IMG/VR virus record: IMGVR_UViG_3300038701_001346
Span: 1 to 28,395 of that record
DNA: 28,395 nucleotides
DNA from: a virus
Reading direction: 5' to 3' (one strand)
Positions 1 through 5,502 of this stretch are shown here, piece after piece. Both the position numbers and the translations under genes were made by a program. Every line of letters starts with the position of its first letter. Positions within the stretch are counted from its first letter, which is position 1. The notes below the pieces were generated by a model. That model did no database searches, had not been told where the DNA came from, and worked only from the letters and a program-made list of their open reading frames with translations.

Positions 1-340
1 AATACACGCCACTAAGGGCGATGCCCAAAGCGGGAGACAAAGCGCAATCATTCGACTTCGGAGCGGCATTGATACGGTCCTCCAGATTTAGCTGTTGGGA
101 TTGGTCAGAGGCCCGGCGGTCTTGACGGCTGATCGCGGAAGCAAGAACCGTGTCTTGCCATGCCGCTTCGAGTTCAAGGATCGCCACCTCGCCGCGTAAG
201 CGTTCGCGGTCTTTCAGCGCGTCGTGGTATCTGATCCAGTGAAAGCCGATGAAGCCGACTAGGCCGACAATGATCGCGCCTTGGACAACACCGAAAGAGC
301 CGCCGAAAAGCCATTTGAAGGCCGCTGCAATAAAGCGCAT
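1..340 (-). CDS. Rz-like inner-membrane spanin (partial, runs off left edge)
   Basis: The frame is open from an ATG at 340 to the first base of the window, giving 113 residues with no stop, so the C-terminus is missing. An SD-like GGCGAGG lies just upstream. Residues about 16-36 form one strongly hydrophobic segment. A charged, helix-prone stretch follows (about 39-92), and then a tail with Cys99 and the pattern SPALGIALSGV. One N-terminal anchor, a periplasmic coiled coil and a Cys/Pro tail with a hydrophobic end is the build of Rz-type i-spanins, which fuse inner and outer membranes at the end of lysis. It lies downstream of the lysis cluster but is cut off from it by the plus-strand cassette at 434-1350. 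The function is inferred from architecture. A generic membrane-anchored coiled-coil protein is the alternative. Confidence 0.6.
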   Translation of the reverse strand, partial: MRFIAAAFKWLFGGSFGVVQGAIIVGLVGFIGFHWIRYHDALKDRERLRGEVAILELEAAWQDTVLASAISRQDRRASDQSQQLNLEDRINAAPKSNDCALSPALGIALSGVY

Positions 341-358
341 AGAGCCTCGCCTTTATTG

Positions 359-387
359 TTGACGCATGATTATCGTGCGTGTATAGA
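359..387 (+). promoter_or_regulatory. sigma70-type promoter for the plus-strand cassette
   Basis: TTGACG (359-364) and TATAGA (382-387) are separated by exactly 17 bp and lie about 46 bp upstream of the first plus-strand start codon at 434. The -35 matches the consensus at 5/6 positions and the -10 at 4/6. It is one of the best promoter matches noticed in the window and faces against almost all other genes. Confidence 0.65.
363..379. promoter_or_regulatory. imperfect palindrome inside the promoter (candidate operator)
   Basis: The 17 bases CGCATGATTATCGTGCG match their own reverse complement at 14 of 17 positions. They fill most of the -35/-10 spacer of the plus promoter. A dyad there is a classic place for a repressor to exclude polymerase. 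The XRE protein encoded at 969-1160 in the same operon is the obvious candidate ligand (inference). Confidence 0.5.
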
Positions 388-433
388 ATGGGCATAGACA
401 GGCATTGGGCCTGCCACCGAAAGGAAGAAAAAG

Positions 434-697
434 ATGACAAACCTCAAAGCATTTAAGGCGGAGTTTCCGTTTCTGACAGACGCAGAGGAATTAAACGACA
501 GCCAGCGCGCATTTTTATTAGACTGCAAAGACGCGGTGCGTGACGAATATGCTAACACTCGTCACAAGAGTGACTATTCGCGACCCGACACAGCTATGAA
601 AATGCTTGGCAATATCGAAGACCATTTGAGCGAATACGCTCTGCAAATGGCCGATGACCGCGCCTATGACCATTGGGGCGCATACGACCGCCGCTAA
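434..697 (+). CDS. small hypothetical protein, first gene of the plus-strand cassette
   Basis: This 87-residue protein is preceded by AAGGAAGAAAAAG, nearly the same ribosome-binding region as the gene at 1153. It is rich in Asp, Glu, Lys and aromatic residues, with no membrane segment, signal peptide or recognisable motif. Predicted character is soluble and mostly helical. It is the first gene behind the strong plus promoter at 359-387 and is separated from the next gene by 95 bp holding two hairpins. Early-expressed small proteins in such positions are often host-takeover or regulatory factors, but nothing in the sequence says which. I do not recognise the family. Confidence 0.7.
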   Translation: MTNLKAFKAEFPFLTDAEELNDSQRAFLLDCKDAVRDEYANTRHKSDYSRPDTAMKMLGNIEDHLSEYALQMADDRAYDHWGAYDRR

Positions 698-710
698 CCC
701 TCACCGCTTA

Positions 711-730
711 CCCCTCGTTACGGCGAGGGG
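711..730 (+). terminator. GC-rich hairpin after the first plus-strand gene (weak terminator or processing site)
   Basis: CCCCTCG (711-717) pairs with CGAGGGG (724-730) around a six-base loop, 13 bp after the stop of the gene at 434-697. No T-tract follows, so a clean intrinsic terminator is doubtful. It may instead be an mRNA stability or processing hairpin. A second smaller hairpin (CCCGC 760-764 with GCGGG 770-774) lies just before the next ribosome-binding site. Confidence 0.4.
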
Positions 731-792
731 CTTGCCGTAGGGATTAGCCTTACAGAAGCCCCGCATGACGCGGGCCTAATTGGAGAAAGAAA

Positions 793-972
793 ATGGCTTA
801 TCAACATTCAGCAGCAGAGCGCGTTGCCCTCGCAGAAACTATCGTACGTCAAGCGCGGCGAAATGGCCGAGGTATAGACTTTGAAGATTTGCCTGACGTT
901 GACTTTGCAATAAGCGAACTGTCGAGAATACTCCGCGACCTAAACGCCATCACAAAGAGGATGAGCGGATGA
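793..972 (+). CDS. small hypothetical protein (59 aa) upstream of the XRE regulator
   Basis: This 59-residue ORF begins MAYQHSAAERVALAET and ends ITKRMSG. It has a purine-rich ribosome-binding region (GGAGAAAGAAA) directly before the ATG, and its TGA overlaps the next ATG as ATGA (969-972). Such coupling strongly supports translation despite the short length. The protein is charged and predicted helical, without TM segments or cysteines. Its position directly before a Cro/XRE-type regulator suggests a regulatory partner or accessory early protein, but the family is not recognised. Confidence 0.7.
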   Translation: MAYQHSAAERVALAETIVRQARRNGRGIDFEDLPDVDFAISELSRILRDLNAITKRMSG

Positions 973-1160
973 CCCCCAAACAATTCAAAAAAGCGCGGCA
1001 GGCTTTGGGCCTGTCGCAGCGTGAGTTAGCCGCCCGCATTGGCTATGCGGACAAGGCTGGTCGAAATAATATCTTAGACTTTGAAAGTGGACGCCGCGAA
1101 GTCCCACCTTGGATCGCGCAGCTTGTTCGGTTTTACGTAAAGGAAGAAAAAGATGGATGA
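969..1160 (+). CDS. XRE/Cro-type helix-turn-helix regulator (63 aa)
   Basis: The N-terminal part carries a clear lambda-repressor-like HTH: KARQALGLSQRELAARIG (about residues 8-25), then an asparagine/aspartate-rich turn and FESGRREVP, matching the ExG-rr-P end of the XRE fold. At 63 residues it is little more than the DNA-binding domain, like Cro. It is coupled to the gene before by ATGA and overlaps the next gene by 8 bp. The likely role is autoregulation of the plus-strand cassette through the palindrome inside the promoter at 359-387. The residues show DNA binding; the target is inference. No dimerisation domain is visible beyond the short C-terminal helix (VRFYVKEEK). Confidence 0.85.
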   Translation: MTPKQFKKARQALGLSQRELAARIGYADKAGRNNILDFESGRREVPPWIAQLVRFYVKEEKDG

Positions 1161-1350
1161 TTTAGATTATCGCTACGCGGTTATGATGGACCGCTTGCAA
1201 TCTGCACAGCTTGGTCTCGAACCAGCCTTACAGCTTCTTCCACGTCACATAGATTGCAAGGCCCCAGCAGATGAGAATAGCGAGGGTCAGGATGACGGCT
1301 TTCACGTCCAAGCCCCCCATGATGCGTTTCCGTCGCGCCAATCGAGATGA
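1153..1350 (+). CDS. hypothetical protein, last gene of the plus-strand cassette (extent uncertain)
   Basis: The start is well supported: ATG at 1153 sits behind AAGGAAGAAAAAG, the same ribosome-binding region as at 434, and overlaps the TGA of the XRE gene. The first 30 or so residues (MDDLDYRYAVMMDRLQ onwards) look like ordinary protein. From about residue 26 the frame runs antisense to a minus-strand 30-aa TM ORF (1228-1320) and to the end of the endolysin gene, and the composition becomes Pro/His/Ser-rich and less natural. Either this is a true tail-to-tail overlap of about 120 bp, or a formerly shorter gene has lost its stop. Confidence 0.45.
   Translation: MDDLDYRYAVMMDRLQSAQLGLEPALQLLPRHIDCKAPADENSEGQDDGFHVQAPHDAFPSRQSR
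1228..1320 (-). CDS. 30-aa single-TM micro-protein overlapping the endolysin gene end
   Basis: ATG at 1320 lies inside the last codons of the endolysin gene in another frame (19-bp overlap), preceded by the SD-like ACGGAAACG. The product starts MGGLDVKAVILTL and ends YVTWKKL. A hydrophobic stretch of about 18 residues (8-25) is followed by a basic WKK end. This is the build of a small inner-membrane lysis or accessory peptide, and its place directly after the endolysin fits a holin- or pinholin-like role. It is short enough to be chance, but the uninterrupted TM helix with positive-inside end and the embedded coupled start argue for it. Confidence 0.5.
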   Translation of the reverse strand: MGGLDVKAVILTLAILICWGLAIYVTWKKL

Positions 1351-1718
1351 ATGAATTTCGAGCGGGGATAGCGTCCAATTCCTGTCGCGCCGTGTTGACG
1401 TGCAAGCGCTTCCAGACGCCGCCCCTCTTCGCTATCTTTGACCGCAATATCGAAGGCTGTCGTGATAAGGTGCTGGCTATGCTTTGCGCCACCGACCGCC
1501 TCATTATGCGCAGGATTGCGATATGCGGACGTTATGAACATGGGCTTGCCCCATGCACTCCGAATGGCTTGGAGCGCGTCTAAGGCCCGCTCATCGAACC
1601 GGAGACTATAGTCACGGCTTGCGAGTTCACGCGGGCTAAAATTAGGCCAGCGCCGCTGAAACGCTACCTTGTCCGAGTAGGGCATTGTCAGGACGTTTTC
1701 GATATAGCGGATCGTCAT
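1302..1718 (-). CDS. endolysin, peptidase M15-type (D-Ala-D-Ala peptidase fold)
   Basis: This 138-residue zinc peptidase likely cuts the peptide cross-links of host peptidoglycan during lysis. Visible features: an N-terminal FSPRELASRD segment typical of phage M15A enzymes, ITSAYRNPAHN (Arg67), the zinc signature SQHLITTAFD with His83 and Asp90, and the third ligand His124 in FIHLDW. The usual Gly in SxHxxGxAxD is replaced by Thr88. The length fits the compact M15A family. There is no signal peptide, so release needs a holin. GAGGGGG lies 6 nt before the ATG at 1718 and fixes the start. Neighbours are small membrane and secreted proteins. Confidence 0.88.
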   Translation of the reverse strand: MTIRYIENVLTMPYSDKVAFQRRWPNFSPRELASRDYSLRFDERALDALQAIRSAWGKPMFITSAYRNPAHNEAVGGAKHSQHLITTAFDIAVKDSEEGRRLEALARQHGATGIGRYPRSKFIHLDWRDGNASWGAWT

Positions 1719-1728
1719 ACGCGCCCCC

Positions 1729-1947
1729 TCAAATTAGCTGGCAAGGCGGATCGACGCCTTGGTCGTAGGTCTGTGTCTCATCCATGACCTTCGTGCATTT
1801 CAGATGATCGGGATGGATTTCCCACCGGATGCAGATGGGCTTCTCAACGGGACAAGATTCTTTGAACGGAACGGGCTTGTCTGGAACGGGCTGAGGGTCT
1901 GGAACGGTGCTGCAAAATGTCAGAAACACCATTGCCAGAATGCGCAT
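1729..1947 (-). CDS. small proline-rich secreted protein, candidate o-spanin
   Basis: This 72-residue protein starts with a short hydrophobic leader (MRILAMVFLTFC) followed by a proline-rich segment (PDPQPVPDKPVP) and a Cys-containing C-terminal half (C32, C39, C51, C69). Short proline-rich lipoproteins of this size next to endolysins are often Rz1-type outer-membrane spanins. The lipobox would be LTFC with Cys12, but Phe at -1 is atypical, so lipidation is doubtful. Disulfide-stabilised export is the alternative. Its ATG overlaps the previous stop (TAATG), so it is translationally coupled to the membrane protein before it. Confidence 0.55.
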   Translation of the reverse strand: MRILAMVFLTFCSTVPDPQPVPDKPVPFKESCPVEKPICIRWEIHPDHLKCTKVMDETQTYDQGVDPPCQLI

Positions 1948-2396
1948 TAGCTAGGCCAAGGCAGGCAAAGCAGAGCGAGCGCAACAACACCGCCCACGCC
2001 CAAAGTCTTCAGGACAAACCGAGTAGCTTGCGGCCCGTCCGTTTCAGGCGCAGCAATGAGATAAGCGCGGTAGTGACAGTATGCCGAGATGAGCAAGAAT
2101 CCATTTCGGAAGATCGCCACGCTCCAAATGCCATAGGATTGCACCTGATCGGCAGCGGCGAACTGGAAATAGTCCAGCACCCAGAACACCTGCCAGTAGG
2201 CGGAGTCGATAAACGCGCCCAAAAAGCCGAGCGTTATGCCTGTCATTAACCAGCCCGTCATGGTCCGGTTTTTCGCAGACGCAAAGAACGCCCGCGCATG
2301 AGGCCCGTAATGCTTGACCGTCTGCCCAGCCGCCAAGATCGCCGCTATGCCAATCCAGAGCGAAAGAAAAAGCCCCACCGTGTTAATCAAACTCAT
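1947..2396 (-). CDS. multi-span membrane protein in the lysis cluster (holin candidate)
   Basis: The 149-residue protein has about four hydrophobic segments (roughly residues 4-24, 47-66, 88-106 and 128-146) joined by short charged loops. There is no enzymatic motif. Large polytopic proteins beside an endolysin can be holins, but 149 residues with four spans is more than the common classes. The small single-TM proteins at 2551-2730 and 1228-1320 are rival holin candidates. The start overlaps the preceding gene as ATGA, and its stop is shared with the next start (TAATG), so it lies in a tightly coupled string of five or six small genes. Confidence 0.65.
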   Translation of the reverse strand: MSLINTVGLFLSLWIGIAAILAAGQTVKHYGPHARAFFASAKNRTMTGWLMTGITLGFLGAFIDSAYWQVFWVLDYFQFAAADQVQSYGIWSVAIFRNGFLLISAYCHYRAYLIAAPETDGPQATRFVLKTLGVGGVVALALLCLPWPS

Positions 2397-2554
2397 GACG
2401 CCTTCGCCCCTTTGTTACTCTGACGGACGATTTCAAAGGCGAGTATTTCCCGCGCTGCCTCTGCCCCAAGTTTCTCCAATGCCTCATGCGCCTTGCGCTG
2501 GCGTTCATCCTCTTGCGGCTTGCAAGATTTCGGCTTTTTCTTCCGGCGCATCAT
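2393..2554 (-). CDS. small basic coiled-coil protein (53 aa)
   Basis: A 53-residue ORF begins MMRRKKKPKSCKPQ and continues as a charged, helix-prone chain (ERQRKAHEALEKLGAEAAR) to SNKGAKAS. Both ends are locked to the neighbours: its ATG at 2554 overlaps the upstream TGA (ATGA) and its TGA overlaps the downstream ATG. That arrangement supports real translation. No TM helix or motif is present. The function is unknown. In context it could be a cytoplasmic partner or antiholin-like modulator of the flanking membrane proteins, which is speculation. Confidence 0.65.
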   Translation of the reverse strand: MMRRKKKPKSCKPQEDERQRKAHEALEKLGAEAAREILAFEIVRQSNKGAKAS

Positions 2555-2730
2555 GAGTAACCCGCCTTCCTCAGAAGCCGGTCAATCAATGCCTGACGCG
2601 CCGCCCGTTCGTCCTTGAGGTCGTCTTCCAGCTTCTTAATGCGCTGCAAAAGATACCAAATGCCATAGGCCAAGAACGGCACTGCTGCCGCGCCTGCGCG
2701 TTCTAGCATGTCTAGGATTTCGGGCGTCAT
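2551..2730 (-). CDS. single-TM coiled-coil protein (59 aa), holin-like
   Basis: The start is taken at ATG 2730, four bases after the tail-fibre stop, giving 59 residues. An upstream ATG at 2787 would overlap the fibre gene by 53 bp. The protein has one TM helix (about 13-29, AAAVPFLAYGIWYLLQ) followed by a charged coiled coil (IKKLEDDLKDERAARQALIDR) and a basic tail. This resembles small phage membrane proteins located between tail fibre and endolysin, where holins often lie. It overlaps the next gene by ATGA. The holin role is plausible but unproven. Confidence 0.65.
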   Translation of the reverse strand: MTPEILDMLERAGAAAVPFLAYGIWYLLQRIKKLEDDLKDERAARQALIDRLLRKAGYS

Positions 2731-2734
2731 GGCG

Positions 2735-5188
2735 TTAGCGCCCAATTTCCACCACGGCGCGACCATACGATCCGGGAACGCTGACACGAAGCCCGCGAGG
2801 TGTCACAACATCATCGCTGATGAGGGTGAACCCTGTGCTATCCAAAACCGTCACCGGACGCCCAATCAGGTCATCTGGCAAATCAAACCATTCCGCTGTT
2901 GCTGTGCGGTGAAGATCAATAATCCAGTGGACAGTGCCATCTGCATACTCGACTAAGGAGTTTACCGTTTCGTCAGGTGTCCCGCTCATGTCTTGGATAG
3001 CGTTCCAGCAAACCGCCGTGTAATGCTCACCCGCCGACGCGGTAGCGCCCGCCCCAGCATCCACCGCATAAGGGTATTGCTTTTCAGAGCTTGATAGCTC
3101 GAAAATGTCCGTTGTCACAGCCGCCCGCGTTGCCGGAACGCCGATGCCGATATGTCTTGCATAACCATGTGAAAAAGCTCGGACTGGAGAGCCGCCCGAT
3201 TGTATTTGCTGAGTGAAGTGAGAAGCCGGATTGTCCGCATCAACGCAGGACGAGCGGGGAACTGTAACGGCAGATGAATTGCTCGTAATATCCGCAATGC
3301 CCGTCAGGTCATAACCGCCCACAGTGCCAGATAAATCCGGCACATACTGGTGAAGTGTCTCTCCGCCCAAGCGGTAAATCGCCTGCCATTGCTGGCCGCC
3401 CCAATAATCGGCGCTGCCCCTTGCATAATCCTGCAAAACATAGTGATCGACATAGATCACGTTGGACCCGTAACGGTCAAACTGGTGCGAGAAACTCACA
3501 TCAATATGACGATCAATCGCCGCGTCTGTGACCTCTTTTGGCGTTCCAGTTCCCCGCTCTGCAATGAGCGTGGTCAACCAGTCAGCAGGGTTCGGGATTT
3601 TGTAGCTTTCACGGATTTCCGCCCGCTGGCCCTTGCCTGTGCCATCAGCGGCCACCGCCACGCCGTCAACATAAACAGCGACCGAGTAATCCGCGACATA
3701 GGGGTAAACCTGGAACGAGCTGTCCGCCGTAAATGTGAACGCACCCGCGTTTGCAAAGGTGATGGTGGACCCTGTGATCGCTCCCGTAATCACCCATGCG
3801 GTTGCCGTGCCTGTATTGGCAGGGATAACCTCAATCGTGTCTGCATCCACGATGTTTGTAAGCACCCACGACTTAGCTGCCCCGTCTGTGCCTGTGTCGC
3901 CAACATCGGTCGCATTCAGGCCGTGGCTTGTCTTCGTAAGCCGCCTCCCGACAACACCGTGATTGCCGCCGAGATACATTCCGTTCAGCCTCTCCGGTGG
4001 CGAGTGATCCGATGCCTGCATGTAAATTTCAGTAGACGCATCAAACGCCGCAATAGTGTTGGCGTCTAACGTGTCGAAGGGAATGAGCCGAATGCGCTCA
4101 TGATCGACCGTGCCGGATAAAGTCGCGCTCGGCGTTTCACCAACTTTCAAACGGCGAACAACATCTCGGGTCGCGTCAAAGTGCTGACGAACGTAAGTAT
4201 CATCCCCGTCTCGCGTCACGTAAACGGGCATTGGCCTTATATCGACATCGGCGGGAATCGTGCCGTTCAACGTGAACCGAACGCGGATCGGCGCGCTCGT
4301 CACGGCGCTTGCATCTGTGAAATCTCCGTTGGAGCCAGTTGTGCCATTGAACCAACCCGGCGCGGTTGTGCCTGCTCCAAATCGGACGTTTCCCCCCTTC
4401 AAGCCGACATATTGCCCGGCAGTCACTGCTAGGCTTAAAGAAACCGTGTTTTCACCAGCCGTAACTGAAAATGTCTCCCGCGCCGAAACTGTCCAATCGT
4501 CTCCATCTTTATCCCAGACCAGTGCTTCCTCTGTGGAGCTAATAGCGTTGAAATACCCAGTAAGCGTCATGGATGTAGCAACCAGAGTTGCAGCTTGGTC
4601 TAAAATAAAGAAACCGCTTGATAGAGTGCCAGTGCCAGCCGCAATGTCCTCTGCGCCAATCGTTTCAGCGACCGGGTAAGTCAGCCCCGCTATTGCTGTT
4701 TCAGCCGCCGCCGCCGCAGTTGACGCCTTCAATGCGTGGTGCTTAGCCGAATACTGACCCGTCTCGACCTCTACATCTTCCGCTTCCTCTGCCCAGTCTT
4801 CGGCTTTGTCGCGGGCCGCTTCTGCGCCTGTCTGGGCCGTCTCAGCCGCAGATTGCGCCGATTCCGAGGCGGTCTGTGCGGCCTCCGACGCCGTTTGCGC
4901 CGTTTCTGATAGACCTTGCGCAGTTTCCGCCGCTGCTTGTGCCGTCTCGGCGTTCGTCTCAGCAGTTTCGGCACCCGTTTGAGCTGTCTCGGCTGCGGCT
5001 TGTGCTGCTTCTGCCGCCGCCTGCGCGGTTTCCGCGTCAGCCGTTGCGTCCGCCGCTATGCTATCAAGATAGTCTTGTTCGGTCCCTGTGTTTCCTTCCG
5101 CAAGCCAAATGTCATAGGCAGATGCAGCGCGAAGGTAGCGCGGGCCAACAATAACTTCCGTGCCGTCATTCGTGGTGATAGTCGCCAT
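2735..5188 (-). CDS. large tail fibre / receptor-binding protein
   Basis: This 817-residue protein starts with a virion-attachment style head containing SAYDIWLAEGNTGTEQDYL (about residues 23-41), seen in many phage fibres. A heptad tract of AETAQxx-type repeats (about 47-140) follows and predicts a long trimeric coiled coil. Then comes GQYSAKHHALKAS, a common shaft element. The remaining 600 or more residues are beta-rich (many T, G, S, V, D) and are likely the receptor-binding or polysaccharide-recognising part. No catalytic motif is evident, so depolymerase activity cannot be claimed. The start has GAGG upstream. It is the last structural gene before the lysis cluster. Confidence 0.85.
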   Translation of the reverse strand: MATITTNDGTEVIVGPRYLRAASAYDIWLAEGNTGTEQDYLDSIAADATADAETAQAAAEAAQAAAETAQTGAETAETNAETAQAAAETAQGLSETAQTASEAAQTASESAQSAAETAQTGAEAARDKAEDWAEEAEDVEVETGQYSAKHHALKASTAAAAAETAIAGLTYPVAETIGAEDIAAGTGTLSSGFFILDQAATLVATSMTLTGYFNAISSTEEALVWDKDGDDWTVSARETFSVTAGENTVSLSLAVTAGQYVGLKGGNVRFGAGTTAPGWFNGTTGSNGDFTDASAVTSAPIRVRFTLNGTIPADVDIRPMPVYVTRDGDDTYVRQHFDATRDVVRRLKVGETPSATLSGTVDHERIRLIPFDTLDANTIAAFDASTEIYMQASDHSPPERLNGMYLGGNHGVVGRRLTKTSHGLNATDVGDTGTDGAAKSWVLTNIVDADTIEVIPANTGTATAWVITGAITGSTITFANAGAFTFTADSSFQVYPYVADYSVAVYVDGVAVAADGTGKGQRAEIRESYKIPNPADWLTTLIAERGTGTPKEVTDAAIDRHIDVSFSHQFDRYGSNVIYVDHYVLQDYARGSADYWGGQQWQAIYRLGGETLHQYVPDLSGTVGGYDLTGIADITSNSSAVTVPRSSCVDADNPASHFTQQIQSGGSPVRAFSHGYARHIGIGVPATRAAVTTDIFELSSSEKQYPYAVDAGAGATASAGEHYTAVCWNAIQDMSGTPDETVNSLVEYADGTVHWIIDLHRTATAEWFDLPDDLIGRPVTVLDSTGFTLISDDVVTPRGLRVSVPGSYGRAVVEIGR

Positions 5189-5190
5189 AA

Positions 5191-5490
5191 TCAGGGCCTC
5201 ACTTGCAGATCAATTTCAAGATATGTGTAGAGCGTCCCGCTTCCGGCCATGCGGATGCGAAGCTCTGGATCACGGGCGCGCTCAAGCAGTCTGTCGCGGG
5301 TCGCGTCGATGGGGAGTTCAACCGTCAGATCGAGCGGGTTGGCTTGTTCGACCGTCACAGTTGGCGAGGCGAGAAGATTGCCGCTCACATCCCGAATTTC
5401 AGCGATAGGCGTCACCCCGGTCGCGTCAAATGTCGGGTCCGTTAGGCCATAGTCGTTCGTCTCGCCGCAGCGATAAATGAGAGCGGGCAT
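5191..5490 (-). CDS. small virion-associated protein next to the tail fibre
   Basis: The 99-residue product starts MPALIYRCGETNDYG and is beta-rich throughout (alternating V/T/L with D/N turns), ending in TYLEIDLQVRP. GGAG lies about nine bases before the ATG. It sits between the ejection-type gene and the fibre gene with only 2-12 bp on either side, so it is likely a structural protein of the tail or fibre base. No known motif is recognised. Confidence 0.65.
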   Translation of the reverse strand: MPALIYRCGETNDYGLTDPTFDATGVTPIAEIRDVSGNLLASPTVTVEQANPLDLTVELPIDATRDRLLERARDPELRIRMAGSGTLYTYLEIDLQVRP

Positions 5491-5502
5491 AGGTGGCTCC
5501 GA

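Noticed and set aside
174-440. Minus-strand 88-aa frame across the left promoter region
   Set aside because: It spans the promoter and lies out of frame over the i-spanin gene; composition is Arg/Cys-rich and unnatural, with no ribosome-binding site.
3350-4069. Plus-strand 239-aa frame inside the tail-fibre gene
   Set aside because: It is antisense to the fibre coding sequence, has Cys/Arg/Val-rich shadow composition and no ribosome-binding site or motif.
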